Assembly: GCF_030812475.1 (NCBI RefSeq)
Contig: NZ_JAUSSR010000026.1
Span: 1-45,796, forward strand
Source of the DNA: Pseudomonas lini
GTDB lineage: Bacteria; Pseudomonadota; Gammaproteobacteria; Pseudomonadales; Pseudomonadaceae
Length of the DNA: 45,796 nucleotides
Direction: 5' to 3'
Position numbers and translations under genes: made by a program. The first letter of the stretch is position 1. Each line of letters starts with the position of its first letter. Positions 9,037 to 16,548 of this stretch are shown one piece after another. The notes beneath the pieces were generated by a model. That model was not told the origin of the DNA. It saw only the letters and a list, made by a program, of their open reading frames with translations, and made no database searches.

Positions 9037-9927
9037 TTACTGTTGGCCGACCGAAAAGTCGTGCCCCCAAATGCTCACACGGGTGAACTCGAATGCCGAA
9101 TGTTCGGCCCAGTCGACTTGCAATCCGCCAAAGCCGTATTCCAGATCGAAACCGGATGGCGTCTTCATGTAGAAGCTGGTCATGCGGTCGTTGAGGTGCT
9201 GGCCGAGGGTGGCCGACAGGCTCACGTCATGGGCCAGCAAACGGTCATGGGCGCGCCCCACCTCGGTCATCGAATCCACCTCGACCATCACGTGCACGCA
9301 ACCTGATGGCACCGGGTATTCGGCTAATGCCAGGCTGTGATGGCGGGCGTTGTGGCAATGCAGGAAATGAATACGAATCGCAGGGGCCGACGGGTCCGGC
9401 CGGAAGTTGTAAATGTCCGAAAGTTCGAAACCCAGCACGTCCCTGGCGAACGCCAGCGTGGCGTCGAAGTTCGGCGCCGGCAGCACGGTGTGGCCCAGGC
9501 CCATGTCACCAGTGATAAAACGCGGCACGCCCTGCGGCGAAATAAATGGCAGGCAGTCGGAGCGATGACCCCAGCTCAACTCGTGGTTGTTGCCCGACGG
9601 GTCGCTGAGTTTGACCAGCGCCTGTACACCGCGCTGCTCGAGCTCGGCGCTAGAGCCTGGCTGCCATTCGATACCGGCGGCGGTCAGGTGCTCAAGTGCG
9701 GCCTGGAACGCCGATTCGCCGGCCAGCTCCCAGCCGGAAGCCAGGTACCGCGCCTCGCTGCCTTCGACGATGAGCATGCGGAACGGACGTTCGTCCATTT
9801 TTACGTACAGGCCACCGCCCGGCGCCGGACGTACCTGCATGCCCAGCACGTCCTCGGCGTAACGTTGCCAATGACTGAGGTTTTCGATCTGGGAGACGAA
9901 ATAGCTCAAACCGCGAATGTCGATCAT
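9037..9927 (-). CDS. hsaC: Extradiol dioxygenase, HsaC/TesB-like
   Basis: A 296-aa two-domain type I extradiol dioxygenase (HsaC is about 300 aa). Fe(II) ligands are readable as His146 (GLGHTVL), His212 (CVHVMVEV) and Glu263 (DLEYGFG). Second-shell His197 and Tyr254 are also present. The ATG at 9927 follows GAGGAAC, and the N-terminus IRGLSYFV fits the family; the longer ORF to 10101 is non-coding. It meta-cleaves the catecholic 9,10-seco steroid (3,4-DHSA). It is first in the ten-gene operon, with an operator-like site at 9993-10010. A biphenyl-type BphC is the main alternative; the HsaA/HsaD/Ipd context argues for steroid. Confidence 0.88.
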   Translation of the reverse strand: MIDIRGLSYFVSQIENLSHWQRYAEDVLGMQVRPAPGGGLYVKMDERPFRMLIVEGSEARYLASGWELAGESAFQAALEHLTAAGIEWQPGSSAELEQRGVQALVKLSDPSGNNHELSWGHRSDCLPFISPQGVPRFITGDMGLGHTVLPAPNFDATLAFARDVLGFELSDIYNFRPDPSAPAIRIHFLHCHNARHHSLALAEYPVPSGCVHVMVEVDSMTEVGRAHDRLLAHDVSLSATLGQHLNDRMTSFYMKTPSGFDLEYGFGGLQVDWAEHSAFEFTRVSIWGHDFSVGQQ

Positions 9928-9992
9928 GCCTGGGTTCCTCGTTGGCTGATTCGGTGCATGGCGATCATTGTGCAAAGCGCCGAGGCCTGCTT

Positions 9993-10010
9993 CATCGTCC
10001 ATTGAGACTA
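9993..10010 (-). promoter_or_regulatory. Operator-like site A (hsaC operon)
   Basis: Read towards hsaC the site is TAGTCTCAATGGACGATG, a perfect match to the locus motif TAGTC-N6-GACGATG. It ends 65 nt before the hsaC start codon. A weaker inverted site, A', lies 39 nt away for the divergent gene. A CACAAT-like hexamer some 20 nt downstream could be a -10 element. Confidence 0.65.
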
Positions 10011-10049
10011 AGCAAGACAACGGTTTCAGGGGCGGCGGCGGCAGGGTTC

Positions 10050-10067
10050 TAGTCCGTTTCAATGATT
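10050..10067 (+). promoter_or_regulatory. Operator-like half site A' (acyl-CoA dehydrogenase pair)
   Basis: TAGTCCGTTTCAATGATT keeps the left half of the locus motif but has a poor right half. Its position, 60 nt before the ATG at 10128, matches the spacing of the better sites. It is the weakest left-intact member and could be chance on sequence alone. Confidence 0.4.
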
Positions 10068-10127
10068 CGGTGCAAACCGGCGCCGCCCTAGACTCGCTCA
10101 TCTATTCGCCTAGCAGAGACAACCCCC

Positions 10128-11300
10128 ATGGAGTTCGCCTTTACCCAGGAACATTTGATGATTCGCGATAGCGCCGAGCGCTTTCTCGCCACGGCCAGTG
10201 ATTCCCAGGCCGTGCGCGCAACCATGATTCGCGCGGACGGCTACGATCCCGACGTCTGGCAACGCATCGGCCTGGAGCTGTGCTGGCCGGCCCTGATGGT
10301 CCCCGAGCGTTTCGGTGGCATGGGCCTGGGGTTTGTCGAGCTGGCGATCCTGCTGGAACAGAGCGGTCGTTTTCTGCTCGGCTCGCCGCTCTTCGCCACC
10401 ACCTGCCTGGCCACCCCGACCCTGCTGTCGGGACACAACCCGGCGCTGCAAGAGCGCTGGCTCAGCGCGATTGCCGGTGGCGAAACCCGCGCGACCCTGG
10501 CGTTCGCCAGTGGCCCAGGATGGGATGCGCACAGCGTGCAAACCGTCGCCCGGGCCTGTACGGGAGGGTTTAACCTCACCGGTTGTTACGCCCAGGTCAT
10601 CGACGGGGCGCAAGCGGACCTGGTGATCGTCGCCGCGCGTACGCCTGGCAGCGAGGGGGAATCGGGTATCAGCCTGTTCGCCCTTGACGCCGATACACCG
10701 GGCCTGGAGAGCACTGCCCTGCCCACCCTGGATCAGACCCGGCGCCTGGCACGGGTCGAACTGCAGAATGTATTCGTCAGCGATGCACAATTGCTCTGCG
10801 CCCCCGACCAGGGCTGGCCGGTACTGCGCGCGAGCTTGCAGATCGCCGCTGTAGGCCTGGCTGCCGAACAGGCCGGGGGCGCACAACAAGTCCTCGACCT
10901 GACCCTGGCGTACATCGCCGAACGCCGGCAGTTCAGCCGCACCATCGCCAGCTTCCAGGCGATCAAGCACCGCTGCGCCGACATGATGTTGCAGGTCGAG
11001 TGCGCCCGCTCCGCGGTCTATTACGCCGCCTGCGTGGCTCAGGAGCACCTCGACCCCGCCGGTGACAAAGCAGTGGCCAGCGAATTGCTGATGGCCACCG
11101 CCACGGCGAAGATCCACGCCAGTGAAGCGTTTTTCAACTGCGCCGCCGAGTCGATCCAGATGCATGGCGGCGTGGGTTTTACCTGGGAATACGACCCGCA
11201 CCTGTACTTCAAGCGCGCCCGCGCCAGCGAGCAAATGCTGGGCAGCCCCGCACTGCATCGCGAACGCCTGGCGGCACACCTGTTCGGAGAAGACGCATGA
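10128..11300 (+). CDS. Acyl-CoA dehydrogenase subunit (FadE-like)
   Basis: A 390-aa acyl-CoA dehydrogenase-family chain. C-terminal domain signatures are RRQFSRTIASFQAIKH and QMHGGVGFTWEYDP. It opens with FTQEHLMIRDSAERFL, typical of the smaller partner in FadE heterotetramers. It overlaps the next gene by 4 nt (ATGA). It is transcribed divergently from hsaC. Together with the next gene it likely forms a second α2β2 dehydrogenase of the steroid pathway, acting either on the C/D-ring CoA esters or on the side chain. The sequence alone does not decide between these. Confidence 0.85.
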   Translation: MEFAFTQEHLMIRDSAERFLATASDSQAVRATMIRADGYDPDVWQRIGLELCWPALMVPERFGGMGLGFVELAILLEQSGRFLLGSPLFATTCLATPTLLSGHNPALQERWLSAIAGGETRATLAFASGPGWDAHSVQTVARACTGGFNLTGCYAQVIDGAQADLVIVAARTPGSEGESGISLFALDADTPGLESTALPTLDQTRRLARVELQNVFVSDAQLLCAPDQGWPVLRASLQIAAVGLAAEQAGGAQQVLDLTLAYIAERRQFSRTIASFQAIKHRCADMMLQVECARSAVYYAACVAQEHLDPAGDKAVASELLMATATAKIHASEAFFNCAAESIQMHGGVGFTWEYDPHLYFKRARASEQMLGSPALHRERLAAHLFGEDA

Positions 11301-12490
11301 AAATCGGTTTCAGCAATGCCGACGAAGCTTTCCGTCGCGAGGTCGCCCATTGGTTGACAGAACACCTGAGTGGCGAGTTTGCGCCGTTGCGCTTTCGCGG
11401 CGGGCCCGGGGACGAGCACAGCTTTCCCGAAGAACGCAAAGCCTGGGAGCGTGAACTCGCCGCAGGTGCCTGGATTGGCCTGGGTTGGTCGAAGGCGCAT
11501 GGCGGACGCGGCCTGAGCCTCGGCCAGCAGGTGATATTCCATGAGGAATATGCTCGCGCCGGCGGGCCCGGACGCATGGGCCACATCGGCGAAGGGCTGG
11601 TCGGCCCGACCCTCGCCACCTTCGGCACGGCGGCCCAGCAACAGCGCCTGTTGCCTGGCATCCTCGGTGGCCGCGAGTTCTGGTGTCAGGGCTACTCTGA
11701 ACCCGGCGCCGGATCCGACCTGGCGAATGTACAAACCCGGGCCAGGCTCGACGCCACGGGCGAACACTGGCTGATCAGCGGCCAGAAGGTCTGGACCTCG
11801 CTGGCCCACGAAGCCGACTGGTGTTTTGTTTTGGCGCGCACCGAACCCGGCAGTCAAGGGCATCACGGTTTGTCGTTCCTGCTGGTACCGATGGCCCAGA
11901 CGCAGATCCGTGTGCATCCCATCCAGCAACTGACCGGCACCAGCGAGTTCAATGAAGTGTTTTTCGATCAGGCGGTGACCCACGCCGATAACCTGATCGG
12001 CCAACCGGGCGACGGCTGGAAAATCGCCATGGCCCTGCTCGGCTTCGAGCGCGGGGCCTCGACGCTGGGCCAGCAAATGCAGTTTCACAATGAACTCGAC
12101 GAGATCATTCGCGTTGCCCGCGCCAATGGCGCTTCACGCGACCCGCTGCTGCGCCAGCGCATCGCCCAGGCATGGGCCGGGCTCAAGGTGTTGCGCTACA
12201 ACTCCATGCGCATGCTCTCGGGTCCACAAGATGGCAGCCTCAGCCGTGAAGCCATGATCTACAAACTGGCCTGGTCAACCTGGCACTCAGACCTCGGGAA
12301 GCTGGCGATGGATGTGTTGGGCGACGATGCCGAAATCCTCGATGGCCAGTCTTATCAGCTGAGTCGTCTTCAATCGCTGTTTCTGTTTACCCGCTCCGAT
12401 ACGATTTATGGCGGTAGTAATGAGATCCAGCGCAATATCATTGCCGAGCGTGCCTTGGGGATGCCACGTGAGGCGCGGGCGCGGGAATGA
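11297..12490 (+). CDS. Acyl-CoA dehydrogenase subunit (FadE-like)
   Basis: A 397-aa acyl-CoA dehydrogenase with GYSEPGAGSDL, ISGQKVWTS and, near the C-terminus (from about 370), IYGGSNEIQRNI. As in the 3389-4546 protein, the MCAD-type catalytic Glu of the IYEGT motif is replaced (Gly here) and a GFERG motif is present. It starts by ATGA overlap with its partner gene. The close resemblance of the two pairs suggests an old duplication with different substrates. A REP-containing gap follows. Confidence 0.87.
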   Translation: MKIGFSNADEAFRREVAHWLTEHLSGEFAPLRFRGGPGDEHSFPEERKAWERELAAGAWIGLGWSKAHGGRGLSLGQQVIFHEEYARAGGPGRMGHIGEGLVGPTLATFGTAAQQQRLLPGILGGREFWCQGYSEPGAGSDLANVQTRARLDATGEHWLISGQKVWTSLAHEADWCFVLARTEPGSQGHHGLSFLLVPMAQTQIRVHPIQQLTGTSEFNEVFFDQAVTHADNLIGQPGDGWKIAMALLGFERGASTLGQQMQFHNELDEIIRVARANGASRDPLLRQRIAQAWAGLKVLRYNSMRMLSGPQDGSLSREAMIYKLAWSTWHSDLGKLAMDVLGDDAEILDGQSYQLSRLQSLFLFTRSDTIYGGSNEIQRNIIAERALGMPREARARE

Positions 12491-12543
12491 TGCGGCAACC
12501 GCGACTTCAGTGAGCCCGATACTTGGCCGCAACACTGGCCAAC

Positions 12544-12835
12544 TGTAGGAGCTGGCTTGCCAGCGAAAGCGGTCTGACATCCGGCAATAACGTCGACTGA
12601 CACGCCGCCTTCGCCAGCAAGCCGGCTCCTACAGGTGATCGGGGTGTACACAAGCCCCATGCACGGCAAAGATCCAATGTAGGAGCTGGCTTGCCAGCGA
12701 AAACGGTCTGACATCCGGCAATAACGTCGACTGACACGCCGCCTTCGCCAGCAAGCCGGCTCCTACAGATGATCGGGGTGTACACAAGCCCCATGCACGG
12801 CAAAGATCCAATGTAGGAGCTGGCTTGCCAGCGAA
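12544..12835. repeat. Tandem 134-bp repeat built from inverted REP pairs
   Basis: TGTAGGAGCTGGCTTGCCAGCGAA starts at 12544, 12678 and 12812, giving two full 134-bp units and a partial third that differ at only a few bases. Each full unit has a REP core, a spacer with CGTCGACTGACACGCC, an inverted REP core ending GGCTCCTACAG, and a linker with GTGTACACAAGCCCC. The REP subtype (AGCTGGCTTGCCAGC) differs from that of the 71-bp arrays. It fills the gap between two convergent genes and nothing else is visible in the 12491-12860 interval. Confidence 0.85.
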
Positions 12836-12860
12836 GGCGGTCTGATAAAAGAACCGCCCT

Positions 12861-13496
12861 TCAGCGAACGCGAATCTTCGGATCACCCGCCCCGCGCCGC
12901 AAGGTTGCAAGAAACCCCTCCAGCGGTGCCGGTTCGGCAACTTCCGGTAACGCGTCCTTGTCCGATCGTTGCGCCCAGAACGCATCCCAGGAAGGAAACA
13001 GCTCGTGGAACGTACCGGCATAGGGCTCGCGCCCCGGCCAGCGTAGTTTCAGGCCGCCAATCGGTGGCTTGTTAAGGTCGGTGGCGTACCAATAGCACGG
13101 CAAGCGACGACGGAAGCACCAACGTCCGTCGATCCGCTCGTAGTCGTCCCAATACAGCATCTGCATGATCACCCACTCCGGACCGGTCTCATGCTCGTTC
13201 TTGGAATAGACCACGCCTGTGGCGTGGTCCGGATCGCTGAACTCGATGATGTGCTGCCCCAAATGATGGGACGTGCCGTGAAACTGCTTGCGCATGGTTT
13301 CGTCCAGCCATGCCTTGAGGTGTACACGGCCCGTCTTGTCGCGCCCCACGCGCACATCCGGGGCGAAACAGTTAGCCATGGCATCCATGTCGCGCATGTC
13401 CAGGGCCAACGCGTACTTGCCGGCCAGTTGACGGATCGCGTCCAGCGATTCCAGGCGGTCGATGCGCTCCAGCAGCGCGGCGGATTCCAGGCCCAT
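12861..13496 (-). CDS. NTF2-fold (SnoaL-like) protein, possible hydroxysteroid dehydratase
   Basis: A 211-aa protein of the SnoaL/NTF2-like superfamily: KYALALDMRDMDAMANCFAPDV (residues 27-48) is the typical first helix and strand, followed by TSHHLGQH and later VIMQMLYWDDYERIDGRWCFRRR. Tyr28, Asp33, His77/78 and His82 are candidates for an acid/base site of the kind used by NTF2-fold dehydratases such as BaiE. The ATG at 13496 overlaps the stop of the SDR gene by 1 nt (TGATG). Being coupled to two SDRs suggests oxidation and removal of a steroid hydroxyl. The function is inferred; hydroxylase-coupled small subunits also have this fold. Confidence 0.75.
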   Translation of the reverse strand: MGLESAALLERIDRLESLDAIRQLAGKYALALDMRDMDAMANCFAPDVRVGRDKTGRVHLKAWLDETMRKQFHGTSHHLGQHIIEFSDPDHATGVVYSKNEHETGPEWVIMQMLYWDDYERIDGRWCFRRRLPCYWYATDLNKPPIGGLKLRWPGREPYAGTFHELFPSWDAFWAQRSDKDALPEVAEPAPLEGFLATLRRGAGDPKIRVR

Positions 13497-14269
13497 CAGT
13501 CGAACACCGTGTACAGGTCGGAACCCCGTCCGCCGTCTACCGCCAGGCTGGCACCGGTCACGTAGGAGGCTTCGTCGCTGGCCAGGAACAGAATGGCGTT
13601 GGCCAGCTCCACCGGCAGGCCGACCCGTTTCATCGGGATGACTTTCTCTGTGTTGGTGCGGGCCTTGGCGTCGGCGAGCATGCCGGCGGTGGCCGGGGTA
13701 TCGACCACGCCGGGGATGATCACGTTGCAACGAATGTTGTTTGGCGCGCCTTCACTGGCCGCCGCGCGACTGAAGTTGATCACCGCAGCTTTGGCCGCCG
13801 AGTAACCGGCCATCCACGCCGTGCCGAACAGGCCGCAGATCGAGGCAATGTTGACGATCGAACCGCCGCCCTGCTCTTTCATCAGGCGCATCGCGGTGCG
13901 AGTGCCAAAGAAGGTGCCATCGACGGTAGTGGCGAAGTTGGCGTGCCAGTCGGCGGTGGACATTGTGTCGATGCTGCCCCAGGTGTAGGCCATCGCATTG
14001 TTGACCAGAATGTCCAGGCGACCGTGACGTTGCGCGGTGGCTTCCAATGCGCTGACGTAGGCCTGCTCATCGCTGACGTCGGCCACGGCAATTTCAGCGT
14101 GCCCGCCCAATCCAATGATTTTTTCCAGCACCCCTTGCAACGGCTCCACGCGTCGCCCGCAGAGCACGACGGTGGCGCCCTCCTCGGCGAACCGCAGCGC
14201 GGTGGCTTCACCGATGCCCGAACCGGCGCCGGTCACAAAGGCGATTTTTCCCTGTAAACGCTTGCTCAT
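13496..14269 (-). CDS. SDR-family oxidoreductase (possible hydroxysteroid dehydrogenase)
   Basis: A 257-aa classical SDR: TGAGSGIG at 13-20, NNAMAY in place of NNAG near 90, and catalytic Ser143, Tyr156, Lys160. ATG at 14269 has GGAGAGT at a good distance. It is 14 nt downstream of the next SDR and overlaps the NTF2-fold gene by 1 nt. Such SDR pairs act on the 12-hydroxyl of cholate in Comamonas testosteroni (SteA/SteB), so a C-12 or C-7 hydroxysteroid role is plausible. Substrate and stereochemistry cannot be read from the sequence. Confidence 0.82.
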   Translation of the reverse strand: MSKRLQGKIAFVTGAGSGIGEATALRFAEEGATVVLCGRRVEPLQGVLEKIIGLGGHAEIAVADVSDEQAYVSALEATAQRHGRLDILVNNAMAYTWGSIDTMSTADWHANFATTVDGTFFGTRTAMRLMKEQGGGSIVNIASICGLFGTAWMAGYSAAKAAVINFSRAAASEGAPNNIRCNVIIPGVVDTPATAGMLADAKARTNTEKVIPMKRVGLPVELANAILFLASDEASYVTGASLAVDGGRGSDLYTVFD

Positions 14270-14283
14270 CAGTGACTCTCCAA

Positions 14284-15018
14284 TCAGATAAAGGCCATGC
14301 CGCCGTTGACCGCGATGTTCTGGCCAGTCATGAAGCTGGCGTCTTCGCTGGCAAGGAAGACCGCAACGCGCGCGATTTCGTCGGTCTCGCACATGCGGCC
14401 CAACGGTACGTTTTTCAGCAGCGCTTGCATGTAGTCGTCAGGGATCCCAGACATCATCGGCGTGTTGGTCGGTCCCGGCACCAGGGTGTTGACGCGTATG
14501 CCGCTGGCCGCCAGTTCACGGGCGATCGAGCGGGTCAGGCCCATTACCCCGGCTTTCGAAGCGCAGTAATGGCTAGGACCGTCGCCGGTCAGCGCGGCAG
14601 TGCTGGAGAGGTTGATGATCGCCCCTTTGCGCCCGCCCTTGACCATCAGCTTGGCGCCTTCGCGGCAGCACAGGAAGGTGCCACCCAGGTTCACCCCGAT
14701 CACCCGCTCCCAACTCTCGTCCGGGGTTTCGAGGAAGCTGTCCAGCGCGCCCACGCCTGCGTTGTTGACCAAGATGTCGAGGCCGCCGAAGTGCTGCTCG
14801 GCCTGGCCCATGGCATCGGCCACGGAGGCGCCGTCACCGACGTTGCAGGCCAGGGCCAGTACCTTGTCGCCCAGGTCCGCCAGACTCTCGGCCAGGGCGG
14901 CCTGATTCAGGTCGACAGCCACCACCTTGGCGCCTTCGGCAATAAAACCACGGACGATGGCCTGGCCCATGCCTTGCCCTGCGCCAGTTACAAAGGCGAC
15001 TTTATTGAGTAACTTCAT
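14284..15018 (-). CDS. SDR-family oxidoreductase (possible hydroxysteroid dehydrogenase)
   Basis: A 244-aa FabG/HSD-like SDR with TGAGQGMG at 11-18, NNAG at 86-89, Tyr151 and Lys155, and the PGPTNTP loop. The ATG at 15018 is preceded by GGAGATT. It is first gene of a three-gene operon (SDR, SDR, NTF2-fold) with operator-like site B 91 nt upstream. It is divergent from hsaD. A 3-oxoacyl-ACP reductase is unlikely in this context. Confidence 0.82.
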   Translation of the reverse strand: MKLLNKVAFVTGAGQGMGQAIVRGFIAEGAKVVAVDLNQAALAESLADLGDKVLALACNVGDGASVADAMGQAEQHFGGLDILVNNAGVGALDSFLETPDESWERVIGVNLGGTFLCCREGAKLMVKGGRKGAIINLSSTAALTGDGPSHYCASKAGVMGLTRSIARELAASGIRVNTLVPGPTNTPMMSGIPDDYMQALLKNVPLGRMCETDEIARVAVFLASEDASFMTGQNIAVNGGMAFI

Positions 15019-15109
15019 CAGCAATCTCCGAATGTGCAAATACGCTGCAGCCCGCTGCCCTTGCAGTGGAGCTGTCACCTGCATGATTAGCGGCAAGTGC
15101 CTTGGCCCA

Positions 15110-15127
15110 CATCGTCCGATGGGACTA
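15110..15127 (-). promoter_or_regulatory. Operator-like site B (SDR-SDR-NTF2 operon)
   Basis: Read towards the SDR gene it is TAGTCCCATCGGACGATG, a perfect match to the locus motif, 91 nt before the ATG at 15018. Site G lies only 8 nt away on the other strand, giving a back-to-back pair for two divergent promoters. Confidence 0.65.
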
Positions 15128-15135
15128 TCGCCGCG

Positions 15136-15153
15136 TGGTCTGAACGGACGATG
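15136..15153 (+). promoter_or_regulatory. Operator-like site G (hsaD)
   Basis: TGGTCTGAACGGACGATG faces hsaD; one base of the left half differs from TAGTC. The identical 18 bases recur at 43452-43469 upstream of the MFS gene, which is hard to explain by chance. It lies 125 nt before the chosen hsaD ATG. Confidence 0.6.
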
Positions 15154-15278
15154 CCGGCAATCCCCCACGGCCCCAGCATTCATGGGTGCACACCACGTCA
15201 GGTGCAGCATTCCCCTTCAATTCGCTGTCGCGCCTGACGCGGTTGTGCTTTATGAATCCGCAGAAAATGGAGAATCCC

Positions 15279-16115
15279 ATGAACCAACCCGTAGACCTGC
15301 CTCTGCCCGTCGGCCATTACGCAACGCTGCCCAACAACGGTTTGCGCCTGCACTATCTGGATGAAGGCGCGGGCCCCGTGGTGCTGTGGCTGCACGGCAG
15401 CGGACCGGGCGCCAGCGGTTTCAGCAACTTCAAAGGCAACTACCCGCCATTCGCCGCCGCCGGCTACCGCAACATCGTGCTCGACCTGCCGGGTTTCGGC
15501 CGTTCGGACAAACCCGAGGACGCCCAGTACAATCTGGATTTCTTCGTCGACTGCGTAGCGGCGTTCCTGCAAGCCGTCGGCGTACAGCGCTGCACCCTGC
15601 TGGGTAACTCGCTGGGTGGTGCGATTGCCCTGGGCCTGGCCCTGCGTCTGCCGCAATTGCCTCAGGGCCTGATCCTGCTGGCACCGGGCGGAGTCGAGGA
15701 GCGGGAAACCTACTTCAAGATGGACGGCATCGTGCGCATGGTCAGCCTGTTCAACGCCGGCCCCATCGGCATGGACGAGATGCGCAGCATGATGCGCCTG
15801 CAGTTGTTCGATGATTCGATCCTGCCGGAAAGCCTGTTGCAGGAACGCGTGGCGGTGGCGGTGACCCAGCCCAAGAACCTGTTCAGCACGATGATGGTGC
15901 CGAACATGGAAGCGCGCTTGGGCGAGATCCAGTGCCCAATCCTCGGTTTCTGGGGCACCAACGATCAATTCAACCCGGTCAGCGGCGCCCAGCGCATCAT
16001 CGACGGCGCGCCCAACGCCCGGTTCATCGTGCTCAACCGTTGCGGACATTGGGTCCAGGTGGAACACCGCGAACTGTTCAACCGCAGCTGCATCGACTTC
16101 CTGCAGAACGGTTGA
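15279..16115 (+). CDS. hsaD: Meta-cleavage product hydrolase, HsaD/TesD-like
   Basis: A 278-aa α/β-hydrolase of the C-C bond hydrolase family. The oxyanion segment HGSGPGASG is at 39-47, and the catalytic triad is Ser111 (GNSLGG), Asp229 (GTNDQFN) and His257 (RCGHWVQVEH). The ATG at 15279 has GGAG at 6 nt; upstream in-frame ATGs lack this. HsaD hydrolyses the ring-A meta-cleavage product (DSHA) to HIP (DOHNAA) and 2-hydroxyhexa-2,4-dienoate. It is monocistronic, bounded downstream by a REP array and convergent with the flavin oxidoreductase gene. Confidence 0.88.
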   Translation: MNQPVDLPLPVGHYATLPNNGLRLHYLDEGAGPVVLWLHGSGPGASGFSNFKGNYPPFAAAGYRNIVLDLPGFGRSDKPEDAQYNLDFFVDCVAAFLQAVGVQRCTLLGNSLGGAIALGLALRLPQLPQGLILLAPGGVEERETYFKMDGIVRMVSLFNAGPIGMDEMRSMMRLQLFDDSILPESLLQERVAVAVTQPKNLFSTMMVPNMEARLGEIQCPILGFWGTNDQFNPVSGAQRIIDGAPNARFIVLNRCGHWVQVEHRELFNRSCIDFLQNG

Positions 16116-16135
16116 TCCGGACGACGCGGTGTACC

Positions 16136-16540
16136 TGCTGCACCGCGTTATCGTTCTTCGCCTGTAGGAGCCAGGCTTGCCGGCGAACCGGACACCGCGG
16201 TTTATCTGTTGCACCGCGTTATCGTTCTTCGCCTGTAGGAGCCAGGCTTGCCGGCGAACCGGACACCGCGGTTTATCTGTCGCATCGCGTTATCGTTCTT
16301 CGCCTGTAGGAGCCAGGCTTGCCGGCGAACCGGACACCGCGGTTTATCTGTTGCACCGCGTTATCGTTCATCGCCTGTAGGAGCCAGGCTTGCCGGCGAA
16401 CCGGACACCGAGGTTTATCTGTTGCACCGCGTTATCGTTCATCGCGGGCAAGCCTCGCTCCTACAGGCGAACCGGACACCGCGGTTTATCTGTTGCACCG
16501 CGTTATCATTCTTCGCCGGCAAGCCTGGCTCCTACAGGCC
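16136..16540. repeat. REP array, 71-bp period
   Basis: TGTAGGAGCCAGGCTTGCCGG starts at 16163, 16234, 16305 and 16376, a strict 71-bp period. It then continues with two units in which the REP core is inverted. The spacer reads CACCGCGTTATCGTTCTTCG. The array fills nearly all of the 16116-16548 gap between convergent hsaD and the flavin oxidoreductase gene. It may act as a transcription barrier or simply be parasitic DNA. Confidence 0.88.
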
Positions 16541-16548
16541 CGCACAGG

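Noticed and set aside
16136..16540. CRISPR array
   Set aside because: The period is regular, but spacers are as conserved as the repeats, cores flip orientation, and no cas genes are present; this is REP DNA.
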